This document shows, piece by piece, positions 45,370-54,711 of a stretch of DNA of 59,197 nt. The position numbers were made by a program, and so were the translations under genes. Positions within the stretch are counted from its first letter, which is position 1, and the number at the start of each line of letters is the position of its first letter. Below the pieces are notes generated by a model, which was not told the DNA's origin, searched no databases, and worked only from the letters and a program-made list of their open reading frames with translations. The DNA comes from CAZUFB01 sp048173955 (GTDB lineage: Bacteria > Actinomycetota > Coriobacteriia > Coriobacteriales > UMGS124), in contig DBEYOB010000185.1 of assembly GCA_048173955.1 (NCBI GenBank), positions 1-59,197 of the forward strand, read 5' to 3'.

Positions 45370-45735
45370 TCAGTACGGTGCGGCAGGCCCACAGAGAGCT
45401 GCCGGTTGCTGAGAGGCGCGGTGTCCCCCGCACCCGAATACACCCCGCGAGCCGCGCACCGAACGGAAGCGCGCCGGCACGCCGCCGCAGGGCAGGCCGT
45501 CGCCGCGATCCCAGTAGGCTGCGCCGGGTACGCCCGTCATCGCGTACGGACTCTCGAGGAGTTCGCCCGGCCCGGTTTCGGCCCCATTCGCCGGCCCGTC
45601 CCCGCGACCGCCCCTCGGCAGCCCCAAAGGTCGGAACCCGCGAGGGTCCGGCAAACGGAGGTGGTACCGCGGACCGCCCGAGCTTTCACCAGGCCCGCCC
45701 TCCAGACGTCGATCGTCGGGAGGGCGGGCCTTTTC
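45370..45735 (+). ncRNA. T-box leader with tyrosine-like specifier
   Basis: Stem I is closed by CGGTGCGGC (45376-45384) with GCCGCGCACCG (45451-45461). It contains AGAGAGCTGCCGGTTGCTGA and the specifier side GAA-TAC-ACC, TAC being at 45439-45441. The universal T-box AGGTGGTACCGCGG is at 45659-45672, with GGTCCG/CGGACC closing the antiterminator. The bulge TGGT pairs with an ACCA tRNA end (discriminator A), as in tRNA-Tyr. The terminator follows at 45692-45734. The leader should sense uncharged tRNA and turn on the symporter. The Tyr reading is the best fit but not proven. Confidence 0.85.
45692..45734 (+). terminator. T-box regulatory terminator
   Basis: GGCCCGCCCTCC pairs perfectly with GGAGGGCGGGCC (45719-45730) and is followed by TTTT. 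Confidence 0.9.
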
Positions 45736-45833
45736 GTACCCGTCTCGCTCTGCGGCCACAGGCCCCTCTCCCACCAACGAACGTTCCGGTTCGCGGGAAC
45801 GCCGCCCGCGCCGGAGAAGGGAAGGTGGGACCC

Positions 45834-47330
45834 ATGGTGGCAAAGGTGGGCATGCTCGTCCTGTTCGTCCTGGTGACCGTGGCCATCGGCATCTGGTGCC
45901 GGCGCCAGGTGACGAGCGTCGACGGCTTCGTCCTCGGAGGGCGCAACGTCGGCCCGTGGCTGACGGCGTTCGCCTACGGCACGTCGTATTTCTCCGCCGT
46001 GATCTTCATCGGCTACGCGGGGCAGTTCGGCTGGAAGTACGGCCTGTCGGCGACCTGGGTCGGCATCGGCAACGCGATCATCGGCAGCCTGCTCGCCTGG
46101 CTCGTGCTCGGCCCGCGCACCCGGCGCATGACGCGCGCAATCGGCGCCCAGACCATGCCCGAGTTCTTCGGGGCGCGCTTCGCCAGCAAGGGCCTGCGCA
46201 TCGCCGCGGCGCTCATCATCTTCGTGTTCCTCGTGCCCTACACCGCCTCGGTCTACAACGGGCTCTCGCGGCTGTTCTACATGGCGTTCGGCCTGCCCTA
46301 CGAGGCGTGCATCGTCGGCATGGCGGTCATCACCTGCGTCTACGTGGTTCTGGGGGGCTACCGGGCAACCGTGCTCAACGACGCGGTGCAGGGCGTGATC
46401 ATGCTCGTGTCGATCGTTGCGGTGGTCGTGGCCGTGCTCGCCGCCAACGGCGGGCTCGGGACGGCCGTGGACACGCTGGCCGCCGTCGAGTCCCCGGCCG
46501 AGGGGATCGCGGCCGGCAGCCTCACCTCGCTGTTCGGCCCCGACGGGGCCGGTCTGCTCAGCGTCGTCGTCCTCACCTCGCTGGGGACGTGGGGGCTGCC
46601 CCAGATGGTCCAGAAGTTCTACGCGATCCGCGACGACGCCGCGATTCGGCGCGGCACCATCATCAGCACGCTGTTCGCGCTCGTCGTGGCCGGCGGCAGC
46701 TACTTCCTCGGCAGTTTCGGACGGCTCTATGCGGACCAGGTCTCCTACGGCGCCGACGGGACGCCGGTCTTCGACTCGATCGTCCCCACGATGCTCTCGA
46801 CCGTGCCCGACATCCTCATCGGCATCGTCGTGGTCCTCGTGCTCTCGGCCTCGATGAGCACGCTCTCCTCGCTCGTGCTCACCTCGAGCTCCTCGCTCGC
46901 CCTCGACGTCGTGTGCGGCAGCATGCTGAAGCGCGTCGACGAGCGGACGTCGGTGCGTCTGATGCGCGCGCTCGTGGTCGTGTTCGTGGCGATCTCGGCG
47001 GTCATCGCCCTGGTGCAGTACAACTCGGCGAGCACCTTCATCGCCCAGCTCATGGGCATCTCGTGGGGCGCGCTTGCCGGGGCGTTCCTCGCGCCGTTCT
47101 TCTACGGGCTGTACTGGAAGGGCGCCACGGCCGCCGGCGTGTGGGCATGCTTCGCCTTCGGCGTGGGCTTCACGGTGCTCAACATGGTCTTCGGGTTCGC
47201 CGGATCCTCGATCGTGGCGGGCGCCATCGCCATGGTCGCCGGGTTCGCCATCGTGCCGCTGGTGAGCGCGCTGACCAAAAAGCCGCCGGCCGAAAGCGTC
47301 GAGCCCGCGTTTGAGAGCCTGAAGCGGTAG
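45834..47330 (+). CDS. Sodium/solute symporter (SSS family), T-box controlled
   Basis: The 498-residue membrane protein has about thirteen spans and the SSS/PutP patterns: VDGFVLGGRNVGPWLTAFAY at the start, SYFSAVIFIGYAG, GGYRATVLNDAVQG, and LSASMSTLSSLVLTSSSSL in the sodium-site helix. It takes up a solute with sodium at the cytoplasmic membrane. The substrate is not readable from the motifs, but the T-box leader makes an amino acid likely, with Tyr the first candidate. GGAAGGTGG before the ATG at 45834 sets the start. The TetR gene follows 140 bases later. Confidence 0.9.
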   Translation: MVAKVGMLVLFVLVTVAIGIWCRRQVTSVDGFVLGGRNVGPWLTAFAYGTSYFSAVIFIGYAGQFGWKYGLSATWVGIGNAIIGSLLAWLVLGPRTRRMTRAIGAQTMPEFFGARFASKGLRIAAALIIFVFLVPYTASVYNGLSRLFYMAFGLPYEACIVGMAVITCVYVVLGGYRATVLNDAVQGVIMLVSIVAVVVAVLAANGGLGTAVDTLAAVESPAEGIAAGSLTSLFGPDGAGLLSVVVLTSLGTWGLPQMVQKFYAIRDDAAIRRGTIISTLFALVVAGGSYFLGSFGRLYADQVSYGADGTPVFDSIVPTMLSTVPDILIGIVVVLVLSASMSTLSSLVLTSSSSLALDVVCGSMLKRVDERTSVRLMRALVVVFVAISAVIALVQYNSASTFIAQLMGISWGALAGAFLAPFFYGLYWKGATAAGVWACFAFGVGFTVLNMVFGFAGSSIVAGAIAMVAGFAIVPLVSALTKKPPAESVEPAFESLKR

Positions 47331-47469
47331 CGCCAGCATCGACAAGCAGCGACGACGGCAGCGGCGGCGGAGGCGGCCGCCGCGCCGCGCATGCCCCCGA
47401 AATGGGTACAAGCACGGTCGGGCGGCACGGGACGCATGCGCCGCGCAACCTTCGTCGAAAGGGCGTGCC

Positions 47470-48042
47470 ATGGCCGGCCAGCTCACCAAACGCGCGATCG
47501 AGGCGTCGCTCAAGCGGCTGCTTCTGGAGAAGCCGTTCAACAAGATCACCGTGGCGGACATCGCCGAGGACTGCGGCATCAGCCGGATGACCTTCTACTA
47601 CCATTTCCAGGACATCTACGACCTGGTGGAGTGGGCGTGCGAGGAGGACGCCGCCCGCGCCATCGCCGGCAACAGGACCGCCGGCACCTGGCGGACCGGC
47701 CTGCTCAACACGTTCCGCGAGGCGGCCGCCAACAAGGCCTTCATCGACAACGTCTACCGGCACATGAGCCGCGAGCAGATCGACCGGTTCCTGGTCCCGG
47801 TGGTGCGCGAGCTCATCATGGGCGTCGTCGAGGAGCGCGCGGCGGGGCGGGCCGTCGCCCGGCGCGACCTCGACTTCGTCGCCGGCTTCTTCGCCCACGC
47901 CTTCGCCGGCGTCATGATCGACTGGGTCCGCGGGGGCATGAGCGAGGACCCGCAGCAGATCGTCGACCGCGTGGGGACCTTGATGGAAGGCCAGATCGAG
48001 CTCGCGCTCGACCGCTTCGAGGAGAGGCGCCCGCGGCTCTGA
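47470..48042 (+). CDS. TetR-family regulator, DhaS-like
   Basis: The 190-residue protein has an N-terminal helix-turn-helix, KITVADIAEDCGISRMTFYYHFQDIYDLVEW, and a helical C-terminal domain (FIDNVYRHMSREQIDRFLVP, then FFAHAFAGVMIDWVRGGM) typical of the DhaS/TetR_C branch. GAAAGGGCG lies six bases upstream. It stands before the oleate hydratase gene on the same strand with a 250-base gap, so it may respond to a fatty acid and control that gene. That link is inferred from position. Confidence 0.88.
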   Translation: MAGQLTKRAIEASLKRLLLEKPFNKITVADIAEDCGISRMTFYYHFQDIYDLVEWACEEDAARAIAGNRTAGTWRTGLLNTFREAAANKAFIDNVYRHMSREQIDRFLVPVVRELIMGVVEERAAGRAVARRDLDFVAGFFAHAFAGVMIDWVRGGMSEDPQQIVDRVGTLMEGQIELALDRFEERRPRL

Positions 48043-48292
48043 CGGCGTCCTCGACCCCGACGGCGTCCCCAGCTCTGACTGCCCCTGCGCCCGCCCCCTT
48101 CCTTACAATCGGCCCCACATGTTCAAAAACCGTACAGCGAGCCGCACGTGCCTATGGTGCCGCACCCCCGCGAACCCCATGCTGAAGGGGCGTTCGGGAA
48201 AGTGGGACCGCCGGCCGAGGCGGCGTGGCCGCCGGCGGACGGTTCCGGCACCCGGGCGGGCAACCGATTGTCCGACGAGACAGGAGCCGACC

Positions 48293-50185
48293 ATGTACTA
48301 CTCCAGCGGAAACTACGAGGCCTTCGCCCTGCCCCAGAAGCCCCAGGGCGTCGACCACAAGCACGCCTACATCGTCGGCACGGGACTCGCGGCGCTCACC
48401 GCCGCCTGCTACCTCGTGCGCGACGCGCAGATGCCCGGCAGCCACATCCACATATTCGAGAAGGACGAGGTCGCCGGCGGCGCCTGCGACGGGCGCATGG
48501 TCCCCGGCCTGGGCTACGTCATGCGCGGCGGGCGCGAGATGGACAACCACTTCGAAGTCATGTGGGACCTGTTCCGCTCGATTCCCTCAATCGAGGACCC
48601 CGACGTGTCGGTGCTCGACGAGTACTACTGGCTCAACAAGCGCGACCCCAACTTCTCGCTGTGCCGCGCCACCCGCAACCGCGGCGAGGACGCCGGCACC
48701 GACGGCAGGTTCTCGATCTCGGACAAGGGCGCGCTCGAGATCATGACCCTCTTCTTCACGCCCGACGAACAGCTCTGCGGCAAGAAGATCACCGACTTCT
48801 TCGACGAGGAGGTGCTCGGCTCCAACTTCTGGATGTACTGGCGCACGATGTTCGCATTCGAGAACTGGCACAGCGCCCTCGAGATGAAGCTCTACATCAA
48901 GCGGTTCGTCCACCACATCGGAGGCCTGCCCGACTTCTCGGCGCTGCGCTTCACCCGCTACAACCAGTACGAGTCGATGATCCTGCCCATGGTGCGCTAC
49001 CTCGAGCGGGCGGGCGTCCGGTTCCATTTCGGAACCGAGGTCGTCGACGTCTCGTTCGAGATCGGCGAGGGCGACGGGCCGACCCGCGCCATAACCGGTA
49101 CCGGGCAGGACACGATCCAGCGCATCCAGCAGGCGCACTTCCCCCGCAACCCCTTTGGAACGACCGCCCGCAAGGTCGCCCGCAGCATCACGGTCGCACG
49201 GGCGGGGGCGGACGGCGAGGCGGGCGCGGTCGACGTGATCGACCTCACCGAGGACGACCTCGTCTTCATCACCAACGGCGGCTGCGTCGAGAACGCCTCG
49301 CTCGGCGCCCAGGACAGGCCGGCCGGATGGGACCCTGAGCTTCGCCCTGGCGGCGGATGGGACATGTGGAGGAAGATCGCGGCCCAGGACGCGAGCTTCG
49401 GCCATCCCGACGTGTTCTGCGGCGACCCGCAGGCCACCAAGTGGATGAGCGCCACCGTCACGACGTTCGACGGAGAGATCCCGCCCTACATCGAGCGCAT
49501 CTGCAAGCGCGACCCGTTCAGCGGCAACGTCGTGACCGGCGGCATCGTGACCTGCACCGACTCCGCCTGGCTCATGAGCTGGACGCTCAACCGCCAGCAG
49601 CAGTTCCGCGACCAGCCGAAGAACGAGCTGTGCGTGTGGGTTTACGGGCTGTTCCCCGACGAGCCGGGTGACTACGTGAAGAAGCCCATGGCGCAGTGCA
49701 CCGGCGAGGAGATCTGCCAGGAGTGGCTGTACCACATGGGGGTGCCCGAGGAGCGCATCGCCGAACTCGCGCGCGACCACGCGAGCACCGTGCCGTGCAT
49801 GATGCCCTACATCACCGCGTTCTTCATGCCGCGCTCGGCGGGAGACCGCCCCGACGTGGTCCCCGACGGGGCCGTGAACTTCGCGTTCATCGGGCAGTTC
49901 GCCGAAACGCCGCGCGACACGATCTTCACCACCGAGTACTCGATGCGCACCGGCATGGAGGCGGTCTACACGCTGCTCGACGTCGACCGCGGCGTGCCCG
50001 AGGTGTGGGGCAGCACGTTCGACGTGCGCGACCTCGTGAACGCGAGCGTCATGCTGCGCGACGGCAAGCCCCTCACCGACATGCGCCTGGGACCGCTCGA
50101 GAAGATCGCCCTCGACGTCGTGCTCAGGCAGGTCCATGGAACCGACATCGAGAAGCTGCTCAAGACCTACGGAGCGCTGGCATAG
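48293..50185 (+). CDS. ohyA: Oleate hydratase
   Basis: The 630-residue protein belongs to the myosin-cross-reactive-antigen family, which adds water to the cis-9 double bond of unsaturated fatty acids to give 10-hydroxy acids, with FAD. The FAD motif is AYIVGTGLAALTAACYLV (residues 25-42). The conserved RGGREMDNHFEVMWDLF, FAFENWHSA, MSWTLNRQQQFRDQP and GQFAETPRDTIFTTEYS signatures are all present. Full length. AGGAG before the ATG at 48293. In gut bacteria this detoxifies host or dietary oleate and linoleate. A short-chain dehydrogenase follows 507 bases later. Confidence 0.95.
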   Translation: MYYSSGNYEAFALPQKPQGVDHKHAYIVGTGLAALTAACYLVRDAQMPGSHIHIFEKDEVAGGACDGRMVPGLGYVMRGGREMDNHFEVMWDLFRSIPSIEDPDVSVLDEYYWLNKRDPNFSLCRATRNRGEDAGTDGRFSISDKGALEIMTLFFTPDEQLCGKKITDFFDEEVLGSNFWMYWRTMFAFENWHSALEMKLYIKRFVHHIGGLPDFSALRFTRYNQYESMILPMVRYLERAGVRFHFGTEVVDVSFEIGEGDGPTRAITGTGQDTIQRIQQAHFPRNPFGTTARKVARSITVARAGADGEAGAVDVIDLTEDDLVFITNGGCVENASLGAQDRPAGWDPELRPGGGWDMWRKIAAQDASFGHPDVFCGDPQATKWMSATVTTFDGEIPPYIERICKRDPFSGNVVTGGIVTCTDSAWLMSWTLNRQQQFRDQPKNELCVWVYGLFPDEPGDYVKKPMAQCTGEEICQEWLYHMGVPEERIAELARDHASTVPCMMPYITAFFMPRSAGDRPDVVPDGAVNFAFIGQFAETPRDTIFTTEYSMRTGMEAVYTLLDVDRGVPEVWGSTFDVRDLVNASVMLRDGKPLTDMRLGPLEKIALDVVLRQVHGTDIEKLLKTYGALA

Positions 50186-50282
50186 GGTACGGTGCGCGGG
50201 CGTGCGGGCGGGCGCGGGCGTGCGGGCGGGCGGGCAAGGGCGCTCGGGCGGGCGTTTTGGGAACGCGTGCAACCGGAAACGC

Positions 50283-50464
50283 GAGTTGTCTGAAGAAATG
50301 CGCGATGCGAACGATTCGAAAAGGAGTCGGACCGGACTCTCGGCAAAGAATCGAAACTGTGGTAGCTGGAATGGAAAGGTGATTTACCGTTAGCGTCCGG
50401 ATTCGAAGGGCGCAAAGGTTTTTCGGCCCAGCAAATCGTTCGTAACGTCGATTTTTTCAGAAAC
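50283..50464. repeat. Inverted-repeat element E (182 bp)
   Basis: Left arm 50283-50324 and right arm 50424-50464 are inverted copies sharing TCTGAA-AAAT and CGAACGATT. On both sides lie GC-rich runs that are themselves roughly complementary (GCGGGCGG-type to the left, CCGCCCGC-type to the right). This fills most of the 507-base gap; no gene is seen in it. Confidence 0.55.
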
Positions 50465-50692
50465 CCGCGCCCTCGCACCGCGCTCCCCCGCCCGCATCCC
50501 CAGCCGCGCTCCCCCGCCCGCTCGCGCCTGGCCCGCTCCCCTGCGCCCGCACGGCGGCGTTCGCCCTGGCGCAGGGGCCCGTCCACGGATGCGACGGCGC
50601 GAGCCCGCCGCCCCGCCTTCCGACTGGGGTACAACATTACGAAAGCCGTCCGACACCGGAGGCAAACCATACCCCGACCGAAAGGAACCCCC

Positions 50693-51493
50693 ATGGGCCT
50701 CGTATCCGGAAAGATCGCAGCCGTCACCGCGTCGACGAGGGGCATCGGCCTCGCCTGCGCCCAGAAGCTCGCCGCCGAAGGCGCCAAGGTCTACGTCGCC
50801 GCCCGCAACCCCGAGCGCGCCCAGGGCGTGATCGACGGCATCAAGGCGGCCGGCGGCGACGCCGCCTACGTGCGCTTCGACGCGGCCGACAAGGCGACCT
50901 ACGCCGGCTTTGTGCGCGAGATCGTGGAGCGCGAGGGGCGCATCGACATCCTCGTGAACAACTACGGCTCCACCGACGTCGCCCGCGACCACGACATCGT
51001 CAACACGACGTTCGACGCCATGCAGGAGATCGTGATGGACGACGTGCGCAGCGTGTGGGACTCCACCCAGGTCGCCGTCGCCTCCATGAAGGGGGTCGGG
51101 CCGCTCTCCATCGTGAACATCGCGTCCACCGGCGGCATCTACCCCGACCTCGCACGCGAGAGCTACGGGCTGGCAAAGGCGGCCATCATCCGCCTGACCA
51201 AGGACACGGCCATCCAGTACGCCCGCCAGGGCGTGCGCGCCAACGCGGTGTGCCCGGGCTGCATCGCGACCGACGCGGTGAAGAACAACATGAGCGAGGA
51301 GTTCACGAAGGCGTTCCTCTCGACCGTGCCGCTCGGCAGGCTCGGCGAGCCCGAGGACGTCGCCAACGCCGTGCTGTTCTATGCGAGCGACATGAGCGCC
51401 TACGTGACCGGCGGCGTCATGGAATGCTCGGGCGGATCGGGCCTCGGAACCCCGATGTACCCGCTGTACCAGGCCATGGCCTCGCGCGGCTAG
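50693..51493 (+). CDS. Short-chain dehydrogenase, bile-acid 7-hydroxysteroid dehydrogenase-like
   Basis: The 266-residue Rossmann enzyme has the cofactor loop TASTRGIG (12-19), VNNYG (88-92), catalytic Ser 145 in NIASTGG and Tyr 158/Lys 162 in YGLAK. The pattern STRGIG...VNNYG...GTPMY near the C-terminus recalls clostridial 7-alpha-hydroxysteroid dehydrogenases as remembered, rather than the more usual FabG form. The cofactor is probably NADP(H), because Arg follows the second strand (AARN). The real substrate needs a test; other sterols or simple ketones remain possible. A good ribosome site (GAAAGGAA) precedes the ATG. Confidence 0.82.
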   Translation: MGLVSGKIAAVTASTRGIGLACAQKLAAEGAKVYVAARNPERAQGVIDGIKAAGGDAAYVRFDAADKATYAGFVREIVEREGRIDILVNNYGSTDVARDHDIVNTTFDAMQEIVMDDVRSVWDSTQVAVASMKGVGPLSIVNIASTGGIYPDLARESYGLAKAAIIRLTKDTAIQYARQGVRANAVCPGCIATDAVKNNMSEEFTKAFLSTVPLGRLGEPEDVANAVLFYASDMSAYVTGGVMECSGGSGLGTPMYPLYQAMASRG

Positions 51494-51623
51494 CGTCGGG
51501 AGGGCGGCCTCTCCTGCGGATTCACGCGGGTTTGGGCCCCGCACCGGCCTGCATCTTGTGGAAATGGGGTCGGCGGGGCCCGGCCGGCGGGCGGGGCGTC
51601 TCGCGCCGGCGGGCGGGCGGTCG

Positions 51624-51629
51624 TATACT
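51624..51629 (+). promoter_or_regulatory. Possible -10 box of the following gene
   Basis: TATACT at 51624-51629, 76 bases before the start at 51705, with no good -35 partner. Confidence 0.35.
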
Positions 51630-51704
51630 GTTCCCATATCGTTGGATTCAATCCGGACCCGGCACCTGCAGCGCCGGGTCCCGCGCGAACAAGGGCAGTG
51701 AGAC

Positions 51705-53024
51705 ATGAGCGAACGCTACGAGAGCCTGCGGCACCGGTCGACCTTCGACCTCCATCCCCTCGACGAGGACGGCGACGCGTTCCTGAGCGCGGCCGACGTG
51801 GTGGTCGACTGGATCGTTCAGAAGGAGCGCCGCTACGGCAGCAGCCCCGTCGCCGACGACCTGGGCGAGGGCGAGGCGTTCCCCCGGGCATGGGAGTACA
51901 GCGCCCCCGACCACTATCGCGGCGGCGACTTCGACGAGGACCGCTGGCCCGCGCTCGCCAGCGAAGCGGAGCACGACGACGAGGGCCGCGTCACCCGCTG
52001 GATCCTGGAGTACGACGAGCCCGACGCCAACCACGACGACCGCCGCTGGCACACGGTCGTATGCCTGCAGCGCGTCGAAGGCTCCGAGGGTACCGAGCGC
52101 GGCGTCTGCCGCATCTCCGTCCAGTCGGCCTGCCGTCTGCTCGGCCGCAAGGGCGAGCTGCCCGAGACGATCGCCACGCCGTCGCTGGTGCGCACCCTCA
52201 TAGCCCTCCCCGGCTTCGAGGCGCGCGTCGGGACCATCGCCCTGCAGACGGCCCCCGTCAAGCTCGACGCCGAGAGCTTCGAGCGCTTCGCCGCCGACCT
52301 GGTCGACCAGAAGCGCAAGCTCCCGCTCGTGCTGTTCTGCACCGGCTACGACGGCAAGATTCCCGAGCAGGCGAAGCAGCTCGCGCGCCGGTCGCTCGGC
52401 ACCGCCAACGTCTACGTGCTCGACTGGTCCAACGAAGGCCTGCGCGACGGCGTCCAGAAGCTCTTCGAGCGCGGCACGAGCGCCGGCGAGTACGCTTGCC
52501 CCAAGAACTCCTGCCGCATGTACCTGCCCCATCTCGACCTGAGCAACCCCAACCGCTCGATGTCGCACAAGAGCTGGAACCGCGGGGAGATGCAGGCCGT
52601 GCTCCCCTCGAAGTTCGCCGAGAGCCTCGCGCGGCGCTTCCTCCCCTCGATGCCTGTGCCCACCATCGCCGACCCCCATCCCGAGGTCGCCTTCGCTGAG
52701 GCCCTGGCGCATGCCAAGAAGATGGCCCGCATCCACGGCGAGCCCGTGGAGGTCGATTTCGACGGCGGGGCGCATGGTCGGAACGCCGAACGCGACGATC
52801 GGCACGGCGGGCGCGACCGCGCACGCGGCGGGCAGCGAGGCGACAACCGCGGGCGGCGCGACGACCGCGGGCATCGTGACGACCGTCGCGGCGAGCATCG
52901 GGACGGCCCGCATGGCGGCAGGGACCGCAACCCCCGCGGCGACGGGCAGCGGAACGGTCGGCGCGACGACTCCTCCGCCTGGTACGGCCGCTATGCCAAG
53001 CACCATGGCGGTCCGCGCGGGTAG
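51705..53024 (+). CDS. Hypothetical protein with Arg/Gly-rich tail
   Basis: The 439-residue protein is not recognised. The first ~350 residues look folded and soluble: LSAADVVVDWIVQKERRYGS, RWHTVVCLQRV, CRISVQSACRLLG, LPLVLFCTGYDG, and ANVYVLDWSNEG. The region near residue 260 has CPKNSCRMYLPHLDL with two cysteines. The last ~80 residues are a disordered tail dense in RGG-like, RDD and HGG units, typical of RNA- or protein-contact regions. No signal peptide or membrane span. AAGGGCAGTGAG precedes the ATG. It stands alone between the dehydrogenase gene and a strong hairpin. Confidence 0.75.
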   Translation: MSERYESLRHRSTFDLHPLDEDGDAFLSAADVVVDWIVQKERRYGSSPVADDLGEGEAFPRAWEYSAPDHYRGGDFDEDRWPALASEAEHDDEGRVTRWILEYDEPDANHDDRRWHTVVCLQRVEGSEGTERGVCRISVQSACRLLGRKGELPETIATPSLVRTLIALPGFEARVGTIALQTAPVKLDAESFERFAADLVDQKRKLPLVLFCTGYDGKIPEQAKQLARRSLGTANVYVLDWSNEGLRDGVQKLFERGTSAGEYACPKNSCRMYLPHLDLSNPNRSMSHKSWNRGEMQAVLPSKFAESLARRFLPSMPVPTIADPHPEVAFAEALAHAKKMARIHGEPVEVDFDGGAHGRNAERDDRHGGRDRARGGQRGDNRGRRDDRGHRDDRRGEHRDGPHGGRDRNPRGDGQRNGRRDDSSAWYGRYAKHHGGPRG

Positions 53025-53065
53025 CGCGACTCGGTCCGCAGCAGCACCGCACATAGCCCGATTTC

Positions 53066-53106
53066 CGAGGGCACCGACGCCGCGCTATACGCCGGGCGTC
53101 GGTGCC
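53066..53106 (+). terminator. Strong hairpin after the RG-tail gene
   Basis: AGGGCACCGACGCC (53066-53079) pairs perfectly with GGCGTCGGTGCCCT (53093-53106), 42 bases past the stop. Confidence 0.7.
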
Positions 53107-53295
53107 CTTGGTGTATCGGGACAAAATCAAGCGCAGCCGTCGACGTGGTCGCCGACCGAAAGGCACCGGAAAGGCGCCGCCGTCCCGAAAGTCGAATCTG
53201 GTCGGCTTGCGCCGCTGCATGCGCCGCTCGTTGCACGCAACGTTGCACTTGCGCGTTCCGTTGCAACTGCGCATGTCGTTGCATGGCGGAGTTTG

Positions 53296-53514
53296 TTCCG
53301 CAAAACGGGGGTTCGTGCTAGGCAAGACCAGCCCTGCAGGAGCGCCTTCTTCCGCTAAATCGCGATCTGACTCCCGACCAGTCGGCATGGCAAACGTCTG
53401 AACTGCTCTTTCGTCGAACCATTCGGGTTATAGGACAAAAAAGCGCGCTATCGAAGGCACCTGAGCATGGTCCAGTGATCGCAACCAGCTAGCACGAACC
53501 CCCGTTTCGCGGAA
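53296..53514. repeat. Inverted-repeat element C (219 bp)
   Basis: The 25-base ends 53296-53320 and 53490-53514 are inverted copies with one mismatch (core ACGGGGGTTCGTGCTA). Just to the left, GTTGCA-type units are repeated five times (53229-53285). The rest of the 860-base gap 53025-53884 shows the hairpin at 53066 and no gene. Confidence 0.8.
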
Positions 53515-53884
53515 GCATCAGGGCGCAGAAGAGCATCGTGCCGCAGGCGAAGCGGCATCCCGCCCCGGGACGGACCGCTCGCCCAGGACACGCGCCGTGC
53601 AGCCAACCGCTCGCGCCCACCTCCCTGCCGTCGCGTTTCCGCAAGTACCGTCATATTTTCGCAAGCTCTATGGGGCAATTGTCCGCATCGACGCCCGGCG
53701 TCGCCGACGGCGGGTCTGCCGCACGCCATCCGCGGGCTGAAACCCTTCGGCAGGCCGCTTCCCTCCACCCGTCGGTACAATCGAATCGGGATCCGCGGCA
53801 TGCGAACGCGAACCGTCCCGCACGGGCGCGACCCGCGCCGCGGCCCAGCACGATGACGGTACGGCAACGAAAGGAGAACCTGCC

Positions 53885-54466
53885 ATGCCCACCAAGAAAA
53901 TCCTCATGCTCTGCGGCGACTACACCGAGGACTACGAGACGATGGTCCCGTTCCAGGCCCTCTCCATGCTGGGATACCAGGTCGACGCCGTGTGCCCTGG
54001 CAAAAAGGCCGGCGACACCGTGCGCACCGCCGTCCACGACTTTGTGGGCGATCAGACCTACACCGAGCTGCGCGGACACAACTTTGCCCTGACCGCCGAC
54101 TTCGACGCCGTGGACACCGCCGACTACGCCGGCCTGTTCATCACCGGCGGGCGCGCCCCCGAGTACATCCGTCTCAACGCCCGCGTGCTCGAGATCGCGC
54201 GCGAGTTCTTTGCCGCCGGCAAGCCCGTGGCCGCCATCTGCCACGGCCCGCAGGTGCTCACCGCCGCCGGCGTGCTCAAGGGCTACAAGGCGACCGCCTA
54301 CGCCGCCGTGGGCCCCGACATCGACCTCGCCGGCGGCACCTACGTCGAGGTGCCCGCCGACCAGGCGGTCGTGGACCGCAACCTCGTCACCGCCCCCGCC
54401 TGGCCCGGCGACACGGCGATTTGCCGCGAGTTCGTCAAGCTGCTCGGCGCGAAGATCGAGATCTAG
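53885..54466 (+). CDS. DJ-1/PfpI-family protein
   Basis: The 193-residue protein has the DJ-1/PfpI Rossmann-like fold with the nucleophile elbow AICHGPQVLTAAGVL (reactive cysteine) and the conserved FITGGRAPEYIRLN loop carrying the acidic partner. Family members act as glyoxalases, deglycases or peptidases; which one applies here is unclear. AAAGGAGA before the ATG decides the start. It is monocistronic, with a very long hairpin after it. Confidence 0.92.
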   Translation: MPTKKILMLCGDYTEDYETMVPFQALSMLGYQVDAVCPGKKAGDTVRTAVHDFVGDQTYTELRGHNFALTADFDAVDTADYAGLFITGGRAPEYIRLNARVLEIAREFFAAGKPVAAICHGPQVLTAAGVLKGYKATAYAAVGPDIDLAGGTYVEVPADQAVVDRNLVTAPAWPGDTAICREFVKLLGAKIEI

Positions 54467-54711
54467 CGGGCTTGTCCAGCAGGCGTCCGGCGAGCGTCCG
54501 GCGCACCGGCCAGCGCACCGACCGGCAGGTGTTCGAACGGCCCCTTGAGCAACCGCCCGAGGGGCCGGGGCAATTCAAGGGACCGTCCAAGGGACCGCTC
54601 GAAGAATTGCGCGCAAGCCGCACCAGTTCGAGGGGCCACCCGAGGGGCCGGGGCAAAAGTGGCAAAAGCGGAACCCAAAAGCAAGCCCGGGGGTCTGGTC
54701 GACCTCAAAAT

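Noticed and set aside
41831..45433. 1200-codon minus-strand open frame across HelD and its neighbours
   Set aside because: It runs out of frame with HelD through the repeat elements and shows no domain; it is a GC artefact.
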